64,000 nt of DNA from Candidatus Avimonas narfae (GTDB lineage: Bacteria; Bacillota; Clostridia; Oscillospirales; Acutalibacteraceae). Below the pieces are notes generated by a model that made no database searches, had not been told where the DNA came from, and saw only the letters and a program-made list of their open reading frames with translations. Position 1 is the first letter of the stretch, and every line of letters starts with the position of its first letter. Of the stretch, positions 7,542 to 15,713 are shown piece after piece. The position numbers and the translations under genes were made by a program. Location of the stretch: positions 1-64,000 of the forward strand of contig CAJFNR010000053.1 in the NCBI GenBank assembly GCA_904395335.1. The letters are read 5' to 3'.

Positions 7542-9011
7542 TTACGGCTGATCCGGCGACGAAGGAGGATCGTCGGAGGATACCGAAGCGCCATTTCGGC
7601 GTCTGTTGCGCCGGTACAGGAAAACGGCAACCACCACAATCAGCCCCGCTGCCAGCACGGCGCCGGCAATCAGGCAGAGAATGGGGGTCAGCTGCCTATC
7701 CCCCTCCGGAGCCACGGAAGCGGAAGGTGTTGTCGCATCTGCCTCGGTTTGCGTGGTGGGGGCAACATAGGATCCGTCTGTGGTCACAGACAGCTTGCGC
7801 ACCGTGACCGGCTGATTTTTCGCTCCGGCCACATAAATCTGAACACCCGAAATCCAGACAGCCCCATCCTCAATACACTCGGCGGGGATGGGCAGATCGG
7901 AGAGCAGAATGGACCCGGATGCATCCTGATTTTTCAGGATATCTCCCGACACAGGCTCCCGTTCGACACCCTCTATATAAGGAGTGAGGACCAGCGATTC
8001 GTTTTCATCCACCAGCCCTGGAGTAGAACCGTTGAAATAGAGTGCGATGCTGGTGCCGGCCCCGGCGGTGGAAAAGTCGTATTCCAGACGAGTGCCCTTG
8101 ACAGGAACCGTGAGGCCTCCCTCAGGGGCATAGCGGGCATCCGGCCATAATCCGGTGGTGTTGGAAAGCGCAAGCGAACCGTCCTCGTTTTGCTTAAAGG
8201 TCATTTCCCCCTCGTTTGCGGTAGTCCAGTCGCCGGGATCGAAGGAGATCAGATCCTGCGTCACCGCCCCCTCCAGCGCCGCGGGGCGGGTGGGCTGAGT
8301 AACCCGGGGGGCATCGGGATCCTGACGGTACACGCTGGTCATATACCGGGTAATTTCCTCAGTATATACCTGGTCGCCGGTATCGGACAGGTGAACGCCG
8401 TCGCTGCGCAGGAAAAGGGAAGGCTCATAGTCCTCACATGCCTTGCGGATATCCACCAATCCTATGCCGAGATCGGAAGCGGTCTGACGGATGACCTCAT
8501 TGTAGGTGTCCAGAACCGCCAATACCCCTCCGTCCTCCTGATAATACCGCTCCACATACACCGATTCCCGCAAATAGGGGCACGTCATCAGAATAGGGTC
8601 GGCTCCCAGTGCCTGAACCTTTTCCGCTATGGTCTCCAGATTTTCCCGGAACTGGTCTGTAGAGAGACGGGAGCCCTTAGCGCTTTCCCGAACAAAATCG
8701 TTGGTACCGAAGGCGATCAGGACAATATCCGGATCCTTGGCTGCTACATCGCTGTCGAAACGCTTCAGCGCATCCGCCGTGGTATTCCCCCCCACGCCGC
8801 TGTTCACCAAATGCATATTGAGCTGTGTGGCCACATCCTGAGGCCATCCACTCATGGCGGTGAGGCTGTCGCCGAAGGTGCACAGCGTGCCGCCGTCCAG
8901 CACACGGGCACCCTCCGCCGGCTCCGCCCCGACAGGAAAGGCCAGGGAAACGCAGCAGAGAAGCCCTATACCGCCCCGGATCAGCGCCTTCAGGGCCGAA
9001 TTCTTTTTCAT
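7542..9011 (-). CDS. Secreted, membrane-anchored SGNH/GDSL hydrolase
   Basis: This 489-residue protein has a signal peptide (residues 1-29, cleavage near VGA-EP). The SGNH domain follows at ~40-230 with block I TFGDSLT (Ser49), block II SGVGGN (71-76), block III GTND (102-105) and block V DGVH (Asp204, His207). Such enzymes hydrolyse ester bonds in carbohydrates or lipids. Residues ~245-420 form a beta-rich, lectin-like module, then comes a Thr/Glu/Ser linker. A single membrane helix lies at about 440-465, followed by a short Arg-rich cytoplasmic tail. The end lacks a sortase motif, unlike the second SGNH protein in this window (49471). Substrate unknown. Confidence 0.88.
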   Translation of the reverse strand: MKKNSALKALIRGGIGLLCCVSLAFPVGAEPAEGARVLDGGTLCTFGDSLTAMSGWPQDVATQLNMHLVNSGVGGNTTADALKRFDSDVAAKDPDIVLIAFGTNDFVRESAKGSRLSTDQFRENLETIAEKVQALGADPILMTCPYLRESVYVERYYQEDGGVLAVLDTYNEVIRQTASDLGIGLVDIRKACEDYEPSLFLRSDGVHLSDTGDQVYTEEITRYMTSVYRQDPDAPRVTQPTRPAALEGAVTQDLISFDPGDWTTANEGEMTFKQNEDGSLALSNTTGLWPDARYAPEGGLTVPVKGTRLEYDFSTAGAGTSIALYFNGSTPGLVDENESLVLTPYIEGVEREPVSGDILKNQDASGSILLSDLPIPAECIEDGAVWISGVQIYVAGAKNQPVTVRKLSVTTDGSYVAPTTQTEADATTPSASVAPEGDRQLTPILCLIAGAVLAAGLIVVVAVFLYRRNRRRNGASVSSDDPPSSPDQP

Positions 9012-9040
9012 TCCGATTCCCCCCGGAGATTGATTCTTTT

Positions 9041-9069
9041 AGTATAACAGGGGTTCCACGATTTCGCAA
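9041..9069 (-). promoter_or_regulatory. Promoter of the SGNH hydrolase gene
   Basis: On the minus strand, TTGCGA (9069-9064) and TATACT (9046-9041) are 17 bp apart, 30 bp before the start codon. Confidence 0.65.
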
Positions 9070-9393
9070 GAGTGGAATACACATACAATGCTCATCCTTT
9101 AACGTCCTGCGCCGAAGAAGCCAGGTGCCCCCTGGTGTGTGATTCGGCGTCCACTCCTGTAACGTCGGCTTTGATGATACAATGCCCCTAATCCCGGCAT
9201 TGTTCTCGCTATGTTTTATGGCAAAATGCAGCTTCGGTGCGTTGCATGCCGCTCCTGTGTTTTCAGACAACAGATGCCGGCAGATTCTTTGGATGGACAC
9301 AAGGATGCTCAGTGGATCGGCGGCGCTGTGATCCAGCCGCGGCGAATTTTTCCGCACGGATACCCTCTGTTCCGGAGGATTTGGATTCCTTTG
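9070..9393. other. Intergenic stretch with nested inverted repeats
   Basis: No gene is supported here. Around 9108-9160 there are nested pairings (GCCGAA with TTCGGC enclosing CCAGG with CCTGG), and ACGTCCTG/ACGTC-like words flank them. This could be a folded 5' leader for the hydrolase gene if transcription also begins further upstream, but I do not recognise a known RNA. The remainder shows nothing I can name. Confidence 0.3.
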
Positions 9394-9448
9394 AAAAACG
9401 TCACAGGGCCCGCCCCTGTTGGAAAGCAGGAACGGGATCTGTGACGTT
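9394..9448 (-). terminator. Terminator after htrA
   Basis: On the minus strand, AACGTCACAG pairs with CTGTGACGTT around a GC-rich inner part, followed by T-rich sequence (TTTTTC). It is 12 bp after the protease stop. Confidence 0.75.
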
Positions 9449-9460
9449 TATAGCAACACC

Positions 9461-11056
9461 TTATCCCCTGGACTCCGCCAAGGTGACGGTGACATCCAAC
9501 TCCACGGTCTGGCGAGTACGGGAATCGATCCGGAGCAGTGTCAGCGTAATCTGATCTCCCACCTCATGCTTGGCCAGTTCGGAGCGCAGCTCCGTCTGGG
9601 ATTTCACCCGGACACCGTCGATTTCGGTGATGATATCGCCCACCTGGGCATTGGTGCCGTTCAGCACGGAATCGCTGTCGATGGAGCGGATCATAAAGCC
9701 TTCATAGCCGGTTTGGGTGATGTTCTCGCCCGTAATGCCCAGCATAACCCGGCCTTTCACATAACCGTATTTGACCAGATCGTTGATAATTGTCTGAGCA
9801 TCGCTAATGGGAATGGCAAAGCCCATGTTTTCATAACCCAGCTCGGTACGCATCTTAGCGGAATTGACCCCTACCACCTGGCCGCGGTTGTTGAGCAGCG
9901 GGCCGCCGGAATTGCCGGAGTTGATCGCCGCGTCCACCTGCACGCATTTGATGGCATAGTCGCTGTTTTCATAGACGTCACGGTCCAGGCCGGACACAAT
10001 GCCCTTGCTCACGGAATATTCCAAGCCGCCGGCGTTGCCGATGGCTACCACCGTTTCGCCCAGCTGCAGGGCGGTGGAATCGCCGAATTCCGCCGGGGTC
10101 AGGTTGGCAGCGCCCACCTTGATCACCGCCAGGTCGGTATATTCATCCGCTCCGACAATGGTGGCGTTTTCATACACTGTACCATCATAGGTAGTGACAT
10201 CCACCCGGTCGTAGGCAATGCCCGTGTCCTCGTTGATGACACAGTGCCAATTGGTGATAATGTAACCGTCCGCCGTCATCACAATTCCGGAGGCCGCCCC
10301 CACCTGTGTCAGCTGGGATTCGGAGTTTCCAAAGCCGTACAGGCTATTGGAGGACTGGGAATACATGCTGATCACGACCGTGGAGTCCAAGTTTTTCTGC
10401 ACGATCTCCGGCGTGGTCAGAGCCTCTTCGGATTCATCGGCATCAATAACTAGAGAAGGCGCATTTTCATTGACCTTTCCCGTGGTGGAGGTCGTGGTTC
10501 CTCCCGGGCTCCCGCCGTCGCTGACGGCCGGCCCATTGTCGTTTACCTCCATAGCCAGCAGCACCGACAGCGTCACGATCGCCGCAGCGCACAGCACCCC
10601 CACACCGGCGATGATGCCAGCCATCAGGCCTTTGTTGCGCTTGGGAGGCTTCTGCCCCCCTGGCTGGCCTCCCTGCGGGGCGGGCGAATAGCCGTTGCTG
10701 CTGTGCCAGCCATACGGATCATAGCTGCTCTGCGACTGATAGCCGCTGCCGCCCTCCTGATAACTATTCGTATTATTTCCATCGGTATTGCTATTTGTAT
10801 TGCCCCCGTAACCGTTTGCCGTACCGGATTGCCACGAATACCCTCCCTGAGCGGATCCGGAGACATTGGAGGAGGCATCGGACGCACTGCCGGAGGCATT
10901 GGACCAACCGGTGTAGGTTCCTCCAGACGTATCGGATGTCTGTGAGGAAGAAGAGGAGCTGGAGGACGCGGAACCGCTATCCTCCGAAGAAGGCGTCTGG
11001 TCGGCGTTGTTCCAACTGTTCTGATCATAACGGGAATTGTTGTTCCAATCGGACAT
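9461..11056 (-). CDS. HtrA/DegP-type serine protease, membrane-anchored
   Basis: This 531-residue protein has an N-terminal cytoplasmic region (1-140) that is strikingly rich in Ser, Gly, Asn, Gln and Tyr. One membrane helix (about 143-170) follows, then an extracellular trypsin-like domain with His271 (TNWHCV), Asp308 (YTDLAVI) and Ser383 (NSGNSGGP), and a C-terminal PDZ domain (about 436-520). It degrades or refolds damaged exported proteins. I use the ATG at 11056, which follows GAAAGGTGG; frames opening further upstream lack a site. It lies 128 bp downstream of a sensor kinase/regulator pair on the same strand, the arrangement expected for an envelope-stress circuit. A TACAAT box lies in the gap, so it may also have its own promoter. 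Confidence 0.92.
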   Translation of the reverse strand: MSDWNNNSRYDQNSWNNADQTPSSEDSGSASSSSSSSSQTSDTSGGTYTGWSNASGSASDASSNVSGSAQGGYSWQSGTANGYGGNTNSNTDGNNTNSYQEGGSGYQSQSSYDPYGWHSSNGYSPAPQGGQPGGQKPPKRNKGLMAGIIAGVGVLCAAAIVTLSVLLAMEVNDNGPAVSDGGSPGGTTTSTTGKVNENAPSLVIDADESEEALTTPEIVQKNLDSTVVISMYSQSSNSLYGFGNSESQLTQVGAASGIVMTADGYIITNWHCVINEDTGIAYDRVDVTTYDGTVYENATIVGADEYTDLAVIKVGAANLTPAEFGDSTALQLGETVVAIGNAGGLEYSVSKGIVSGLDRDVYENSDYAIKCVQVDAAINSGNSGGPLLNNRGQVVGVNSAKMRTELGYENMGFAIPISDAQTIINDLVKYGYVKGRVMLGITGENITQTGYEGFMIRSIDSDSVLNGTNAQVGDIITEIDGVRVKSQTELRSELAKHEVGDQITLTLLRIDSRTRQTVELDVTVTLAESRG

Positions 11057-11184
11057 AAGGCGTGCCACCTTTCTAAACATTTTCAGGGGCGGATTGCTCT
11101 TTCCGCCGGGTACAAATGTATTGTAACCCGCTTTTGTGATCATCTGTTGAAAAAAGAAAAAGAAAATCCTGAATAAACCGTGTT

Positions 11185-12744
11185 TTATTTGTTATGGGAA
11201 GAGAGGGAATCGTCCGGGTTCTTCTCCGTGACTTTCCGCCCCTCGCCCTTGCGGGCATCGCTCTTTTTCCCCTCGGATTTCCGTCCCTCCGGCTTTTTTT
11301 CCTCCGACGGAGGATCTGGCAGCCAGAAGGAGAATTCGCAGTATTCGCCGGCGACCGACCGCACCACGATCTCTCCATGATGAAGGCCTATGACCGTCTT
11401 GACAATATAGAGGCCGAGGCCTACTCCGTTCTTATCCAGACTACGGGATTTATCCGATTTGTAGAACCGTTCGAAAACATGGGGCATCTCCTCCGCCGGA
11501 ATGCCAACCCCGGTGTTGTGGACGGTACAGTAGGTGCGCCCCTCGTCCCGACGAAGCCCCACTCGGATTTCGCCGCCCTCATTGGTGAATTTCACGGCGT
11601 TGTCCAGCAGGTTGTAGCAGACCTGCCCGATCAGGTCATAGTCCGCCGTGACATTCATCCGCGGGCAGTCTTCCAGCCCCGTTATCCGGATATCCTTGGC
11701 TTCGATCCTCTGCTCGAAGGACAGCAGGACGGTGCCGATCACCTCGGTCAGGTCGAAATTCACAGGGGTCACCTTCAGCTTACCACTGTCGATCCGGGAA
11801 AGGTCCAGCATGGTTTTGACCAGCCGGGACAGGCGTTTGACCTCGTCGGAAACGATTTTCAGATACCTGTCTCGCTTTTCCTCCGGTATGGTGCCGTCCA
11901 GGATGCCATCGATAAATCCGGCGATGGTTGTCATGGGCGTTTTCAGCTCATGGGACACGTTGGAAACAAAATCCCGGCGCATATCCTCCACGGAAGAAAG
12001 GGACACAGCCATCTTGTTCAGGGCAGTGGCCAGTTCCGCCACCTCATCCTTTCCCTTCACCTGAATGCGGTAGCTGAAATCCCCCACGGCAAAACTGCGG
12101 GTAGCGGCCGCCATCTGGCGCAGCGGACGGACCAAGTGGTAGGTGATGCCGTACAGGGCGATAAAGGCCAGCGTCAACACCCCGATAGCCGAAAGGACAA
12201 ACATCTGCAGGTTGTTGGACAGGTAATTGGTCAGCCCCTCCGCCGGGGCGGAAGCAATGACGTAGCCCAGTATGCGGTTATCCTTGACAATGGGTACCCC
12301 CATGGTATACTGCTTATCCTCATACACGCCGCCCAGCGTTCCCACTGAAAAATATTCCTGCCCCTTCTGCGCGGACAGCTCCGCCATAAAGCTGCCGTTC
12401 AGGGTGTCTCCCGTCTCCACATTGCCGGCATGCTCGTTGGAGTGGAGCAGCACGCGCCCCTCCGTATCCGTCACCAGCACCCCGGCGTCAATGGCGTCGG
12501 CCAGCAGGTCCAGGAAAGGGGACAGCGCATCCGTGCGGATGCGGTAGTTGTTGTCATCCACCCGTTCGGTATTGGCGGCAGCATTGATCCCCACGTTCCG
12601 GGCATTTTCCTCCAGAAGCGTGCGTTTATCTGCCACCCAGTATCGGGAGGTAAACAGCATTTGCATGCCGCACATGGCGGCAAAGCAGGTGGCAATGATC
12701 AATCCCACCACCGAAAAATACTTGGCAAAGATACTTTTGAACAT
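11185..12744 (-). CDS. Sensor histidine kinase
   Basis: This 519-residue membrane kinase has two membrane helices (about 8-30 and 180-203) flanking a ~150-residue extracellular sensor. A HAMP linker (205-257) and a HisKA domain with the phospho-accepting His265 (SNVSHELKTP) follow, then an ATPase domain with the N box (NLLDNAVKF), G1 (NTGVGIP) and G2 (GVGLGLYI). The last ~45 residues are a Lys/Glu-rich tail unusual for the family. It begins 6 bp after the response regulator, so they form one transcription unit. The signal is not evident; the htrA gene downstream suggests envelope stress. Confidence 0.93.
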   Translation of the reverse strand: MFKSIFAKYFSVVGLIIATCFAAMCGMQMLFTSRYWVADKRTLLEENARNVGINAAANTERVDDNNYRIRTDALSPFLDLLADAIDAGVLVTDTEGRVLLHSNEHAGNVETGDTLNGSFMAELSAQKGQEYFSVGTLGGVYEDKQYTMGVPIVKDNRILGYVIASAPAEGLTNYLSNNLQMFVLSAIGVLTLAFIALYGITYHLVRPLRQMAAATRSFAVGDFSYRIQVKGKDEVAELATALNKMAVSLSSVEDMRRDFVSNVSHELKTPMTTIAGFIDGILDGTIPEEKRDRYLKIVSDEVKRLSRLVKTMLDLSRIDSGKLKVTPVNFDLTEVIGTVLLSFEQRIEAKDIRITGLEDCPRMNVTADYDLIGQVCYNLLDNAVKFTNEGGEIRVGLRRDEGRTYCTVHNTGVGIPAEEMPHVFERFYKSDKSRSLDKNGVGLGLYIVKTVIGLHHGEIVVRSVAGEYCEFSFWLPDPPSEEKKPEGRKSEGKKSDARKGEGRKVTEKNPDDSLSSHNK

Positions 12745-12750
12745 GCAGGA

Positions 12751-13506
12751 TCAGGCCTTTCCCTTGGCGGCTGACGCCTTTTTGGACGGCTTTTCCTCTT
12801 CTGGTCCGTCCTCTGTCTGGTCGCGCACCTCAAATTTGTATCCTACGCCCCAGACGGTTTTCAGGTTCCATTGATCGGACACCCCGTCCAGCTTTTCCCG
12901 CAGGCGCTTGACGTGCACGTCCACGGTGCGGCTGTCGCCGTAATACTCGAAGCCCCACACCTCGTCCAGCAGCTGATCCCGGGTGAATACCCGGTTGGGA
13001 TTGCTGGCCAGATGGAAGATCAGCTCCATCTCCTTGGGCGGCGTGTCCACCTGCTTGCCGCGGATACGGAGCTCATAGTTTTCCATATTGATGTATAGGC
13101 CGTCGTAGCGGACCTCTTTGACCTTTTTGTCGTTCTGTATGCCGCTGCGGCGCAGGACCGCCTTGACCCGCGCCACTACCTCCTTGGCCTCAAAGGGCTT
13201 GACTACGTAGTCGTCGGCCCCCAGCTCCAGCCCCAGCACCTTATCGAACACCTCCCCCTTGGCGGTGAGCATGATGATGGGGCACTGGGACTTTTTGCGG
13301 ATTTCCCGGCATACCTGCCAGCCGTCCAGCTGGGGCATCATGATATCCAGCAGGATGAGATCCGGCTTTTCCCTGTCGAATTTTTCCAAAGCCTGGGTTC
13401 CGTTTTCCGCCAGAATGGTATCGTAGCCTTCCTTTTCCAGGTAAAGGCGCAGCAGCTCGCAGATGTTGCTGTCGTCATCCACTACCATAATCTTGCTGTT
13501 GGCCAT
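12751..13506 (-). CDS. OmpR/PhoB-family response regulator
   Basis: This 251-residue DNA-binding regulator has a receiver domain (1-120) with acidic residues D10/D11, phosphorylation site D54 (LLDIMMP) and K83 (MLTAKG). A winged-helix domain (about 130-232) follows, with the recognition region YYGDSRTVDVHVKRLREKL. The end is a Lys/Glu-rich tail. It is the first gene of the regulator-kinase pair. The 262 bp upstream (13507-13768) separate it from the divergent PH-domain genes and must hold promoters for both; I see no standout operator there. Confidence 0.94.
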   Translation of the reverse strand: MANSKIMVVDDDSNICELLRLYLEKEGYDTILAENGTQALEKFDREKPDLILLDIMMPQLDGWQVCREIRKKSQCPIIMLTAKGEVFDKVLGLELGADDYVVKPFEAKEVVARVKAVLRRSGIQNDKKVKEVRYDGLYINMENYELRIRGKQVDTPPKEMELIFHLASNPNRVFTRDQLLDEVWGFEYYGDSRTVDVHVKRLREKLDGVSDQWNLKTVWGVGYKFEVRDQTEDGPEEEKPSKKASAAKGKA

Positions 13507-13768
13507 AACACAACCTCCTCGTCCTGTGAAGGGATAATTGGTCTATTCTTCTCCTTATTGTACCAGATTACCAGAAGGTTTTATGAACAGTCTTTAAATG
13601 TTTGGTCCTATCAGGCCCTGATTCTCCTCCAAAAAAGCCCCTGTCATCCGGCACAAATTTCATCCGAAAAGAGGCAACCCCGGAAAATGCGGCGGGGATC
13701 GACGCATTGTTTTCTACGGCAGGGTTACACTAGGATACGACACGTCGCGGGAAAGGGGGCGGGAAGCT

Positions 13769-14218
13769 ATGGTTGTTCACGCGGGGCGGCAGGCCGCTTT
13801 TCTGCTGTCCATATGGATTACGGCAGCGGGACTGCCCGCCATGGCGCTGACGGGCGCCGCCGTCGTGTTCTGGGGCCCGCTCCTGTGGATCGCGGCGGCG
13901 GTGCTGGCGGCCTTGGTGGCCGCCGCCGCCCTGTGGTACCCGCCGCGCTGGGCCGCCGCCTTCACCGCTCGGTTTGACGGTCGGGCCTTGTATACGCAAA
14001 GCGGCGTCCTGTGGCGGAAAGAGCGGCTCATCCCGGTGGATGCCCTGCGTACACTGGAATGCCGTGCCACCCCGCTCCAGCGCAAGCTGGGACTTCAATC
14101 GCTAGTGCTCCGTTTCGCCGGGGGAGCGGCGACTCTCGCCCTTCTCGACCGGGAGGAGGCGCAGAAGCTGGCCGCGCTTCTAGAAAAGGCGGAGCCGCTG
14201 CGGGATCACGATTTTTAG
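13769..14218 (+). CDS. YdbS-like membrane protein with bacterial PH domain
   Basis: This 149-residue protein has two adjacent membrane helices at about 8-28 and 32-55. A bPH2 (DUF304-type) domain follows at ~65-140 (ARFDGRALYTQSGVLWRKERLIPVDALRTLE). The usual gene pair YdbS/YdbT in Bacillus affects resistance to certain membrane-active compounds, but the mechanism is not established. The ATG follows GGGGGCGGGAAGC. The next gene begins 12 bp after its stop. Confidence 0.82.
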   Translation: MVVHAGRQAAFLLSIWITAAGLPAMALTGAAVVFWGPLLWIAAAVLAALVAAAALWYPPRWAAAFTARFDGRALYTQSGVLWRKERLIPVDALRTLECRATPLQRKLGLQSLVLRFAGGAATLALLDREEAQKLAALLEKAEPLRDHDF

Positions 14219-14230
14219 GGGGAACCGTCG

Positions 14231-15643
14231 ATGATACCTTCTTCATCCTTTCGCGCCCGGGGGCTGCGCCGGCAATCCCCCGCCTACGTCTTTTACGACG
14301 CGCGCAAATGGGTGCTTTTTTTGCTGGCCCCTCTTCTCCGCTCTGTGCTGGCTCCCCCCTCCTCCCCTCAGGAGTGGGTGCTGGCCGCACTCTCCTCACT
14401 GCGCGACGCCGGGCTGGCAGGACTGCTCACCGCCTGGTCCGTCTGGCGCTGGAGCCGGTGCGGCTATCGGTTTCAGAAAGGTGTCTCCGTTATACAGGGC
14501 CCTTTTATACACCGCCTGATCCGGATTCCGGACCAAGCGGCAGCGTCGCTGGAAATGGTCTGTTCTCCGTTGATGTGGCTGCTGCGCTGCCGAAAGGTTC
14601 AGATCAATACTGCCGGTCTCCGCCGTCGGGCGGACGCCACCCTGTATCTGCAGACGGAGGAGGCACGGCGCCTGCTGCCCCGGCCGGGAAAGCAGACCGG
14701 CCGGTTTTCCGCCCGTCCCTGGCCGGTTGCCATTATGGCGGCCTCCAGCAGCAACGCTGCCTTGGGGTTGCTTTCCCTAGCGCCGGCGCTCAAACAGGTC
14801 AGCCGCCTGCTGGGACGGGAACTCCCCTCCGAGGTCATCACCCTGGCCGGGCGGGTGGTCCATCTGGGACTTCCTCCGCTGCTGGAGAGTGCGGCCAATC
14901 TGCTGGTGGTCGGATGGTGTTTTGCCTTTCTGCGTCATTTTTTCCGCTATACGGGCTTTCGCGCTTTCCGGGAGGGCAGCCGTCTTCACCTGGTATCCGG
15001 GCTGCTCACCCGCCGGGACAGCTTCATCGACTGTCGCCGCATCACCGGCCTGCAGCTGCGCCAGACGCTGTTTATGAAACTATTCCGCCTGTACACCGCC
15101 TCCATCACGGCGGCGGGCTACGGGCGGGAACGGGGGGCCCGGCCGGTGGTGATTCCCGCCGCCCGGGCCAAAAGCCTGTGCGCGGGACTGGACGCACTGA
15201 TGAGCGATTATCCCGTGTGCTCCGGTGGTGTCCGGCCCGCCCCCCGCTCCCTGCGCCGGTATATCGTCCCCCCGCTAATCTTTATGTCCGGTTCACTCCC
15301 CCTGTTTTTTCTTGGAACGGTGTGGACTGTCGCCGGCGTCCTCTGGCTGGCCGGCGGCCTTTGGTGGCTGCTGATCCGCTGGCTGGGCTTTCGCAGGGCC
15401 GCCTTCGGTGTTTCCCGGGACGCCGTTATGCTCCGCTATCCTCGGGGATTAGCCCTTTACGAAGTGCACATTCCCCGGGAGGCGGCAGACTGCCTGATCG
15501 TCACCCGCAGTCCCTGGCAGCGTCGGTCCGGAACCTGCCAGGTGGAGCTGCTCTCTTTTGGCGAGCAGCGGCGTAGGCACCGTGTCCGCGGGCTTCCCTA
15601 TGAACCGGTAGCTTTCCTACGGGACCGCCTGGCCGGCAAATAA
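14231..15643 (+). CDS. YdbT-like membrane protein with repeated PH domains
   Basis: This 470-residue partner of the preceding gene has alternating pairs of membrane helices and bPH2 domains. The helices lie near 30-75, 160-230 and 345-390. The PH domains open with YRFQKGVSVIQGPFI, SRLHLVSGLLTRRDSFI and FGVSRDAVMLRYPRG. This three-domain arrangement is the usual YdbT form. The protein is GC-rich like the core genes. A long second frame (14011-15576) over the same DNA is a shadow. Role unknown beyond association with the membrane. Confidence 0.82.
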   Translation: MIPSSSFRARGLRRQSPAYVFYDARKWVLFLLAPLLRSVLAPPSSPQEWVLAALSSLRDAGLAGLLTAWSVWRWSRCGYRFQKGVSVIQGPFIHRLIRIPDQAAASLEMVCSPLMWLLRCRKVQINTAGLRRRADATLYLQTEEARRLLPRPGKQTGRFSARPWPVAIMAASSSNAALGLLSLAPALKQVSRLLGRELPSEVITLAGRVVHLGLPPLLESAANLLVVGWCFAFLRHFFRYTGFRAFREGSRLHLVSGLLTRRDSFIDCRRITGLQLRQTLFMKLFRLYTASITAAGYGRERGARPVVIPAARAKSLCAGLDALMSDYPVCSGGVRPAPRSLRRYIVPPLIFMSGSLPLFFLGTVWTVAGVLWLAGGLWWLLIRWLGFRRAAFGVSRDAVMLRYPRGLALYEVHIPREAADCLIVTRSPWQRRSGTCQVELLSFGEQRRRHRVRGLPYEPVAFLRDRLAGK

Positions 15644-15649
15644 AGCCGA

Positions 15650-15684
15650 AAACACCCTCTCACAGCTGTGAGAGGGTGTTTTTT
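15650..15684 (+). terminator. Terminator between convergent ydbT-like and sigma genes
   Basis: A perfect 15-bp stem (AACACCCTCTCACAG and its complement) with no loop bases to spare, followed by TTTTT and preceded by an A-rich flank. It can serve both strands. Confidence 0.88.
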
Positions 15685-15713
15685 AGGAGGAACCGTTCAA
15701 TGACGTTCCAAGC

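Noticed and set aside
9070..9393. T-box or other known riboswitch upstream of the SGNH hydrolase
   Set aside because: There are nested stems but no conserved T-box, or other riboswitch, core sequence.
14011..15576. 521-residue frame overlapping the YdbT-like gene
   Set aside because: No start site and a Pro/Gly/Arg-rich shadow composition; the other frame has clear membrane and PH-domain patterns.
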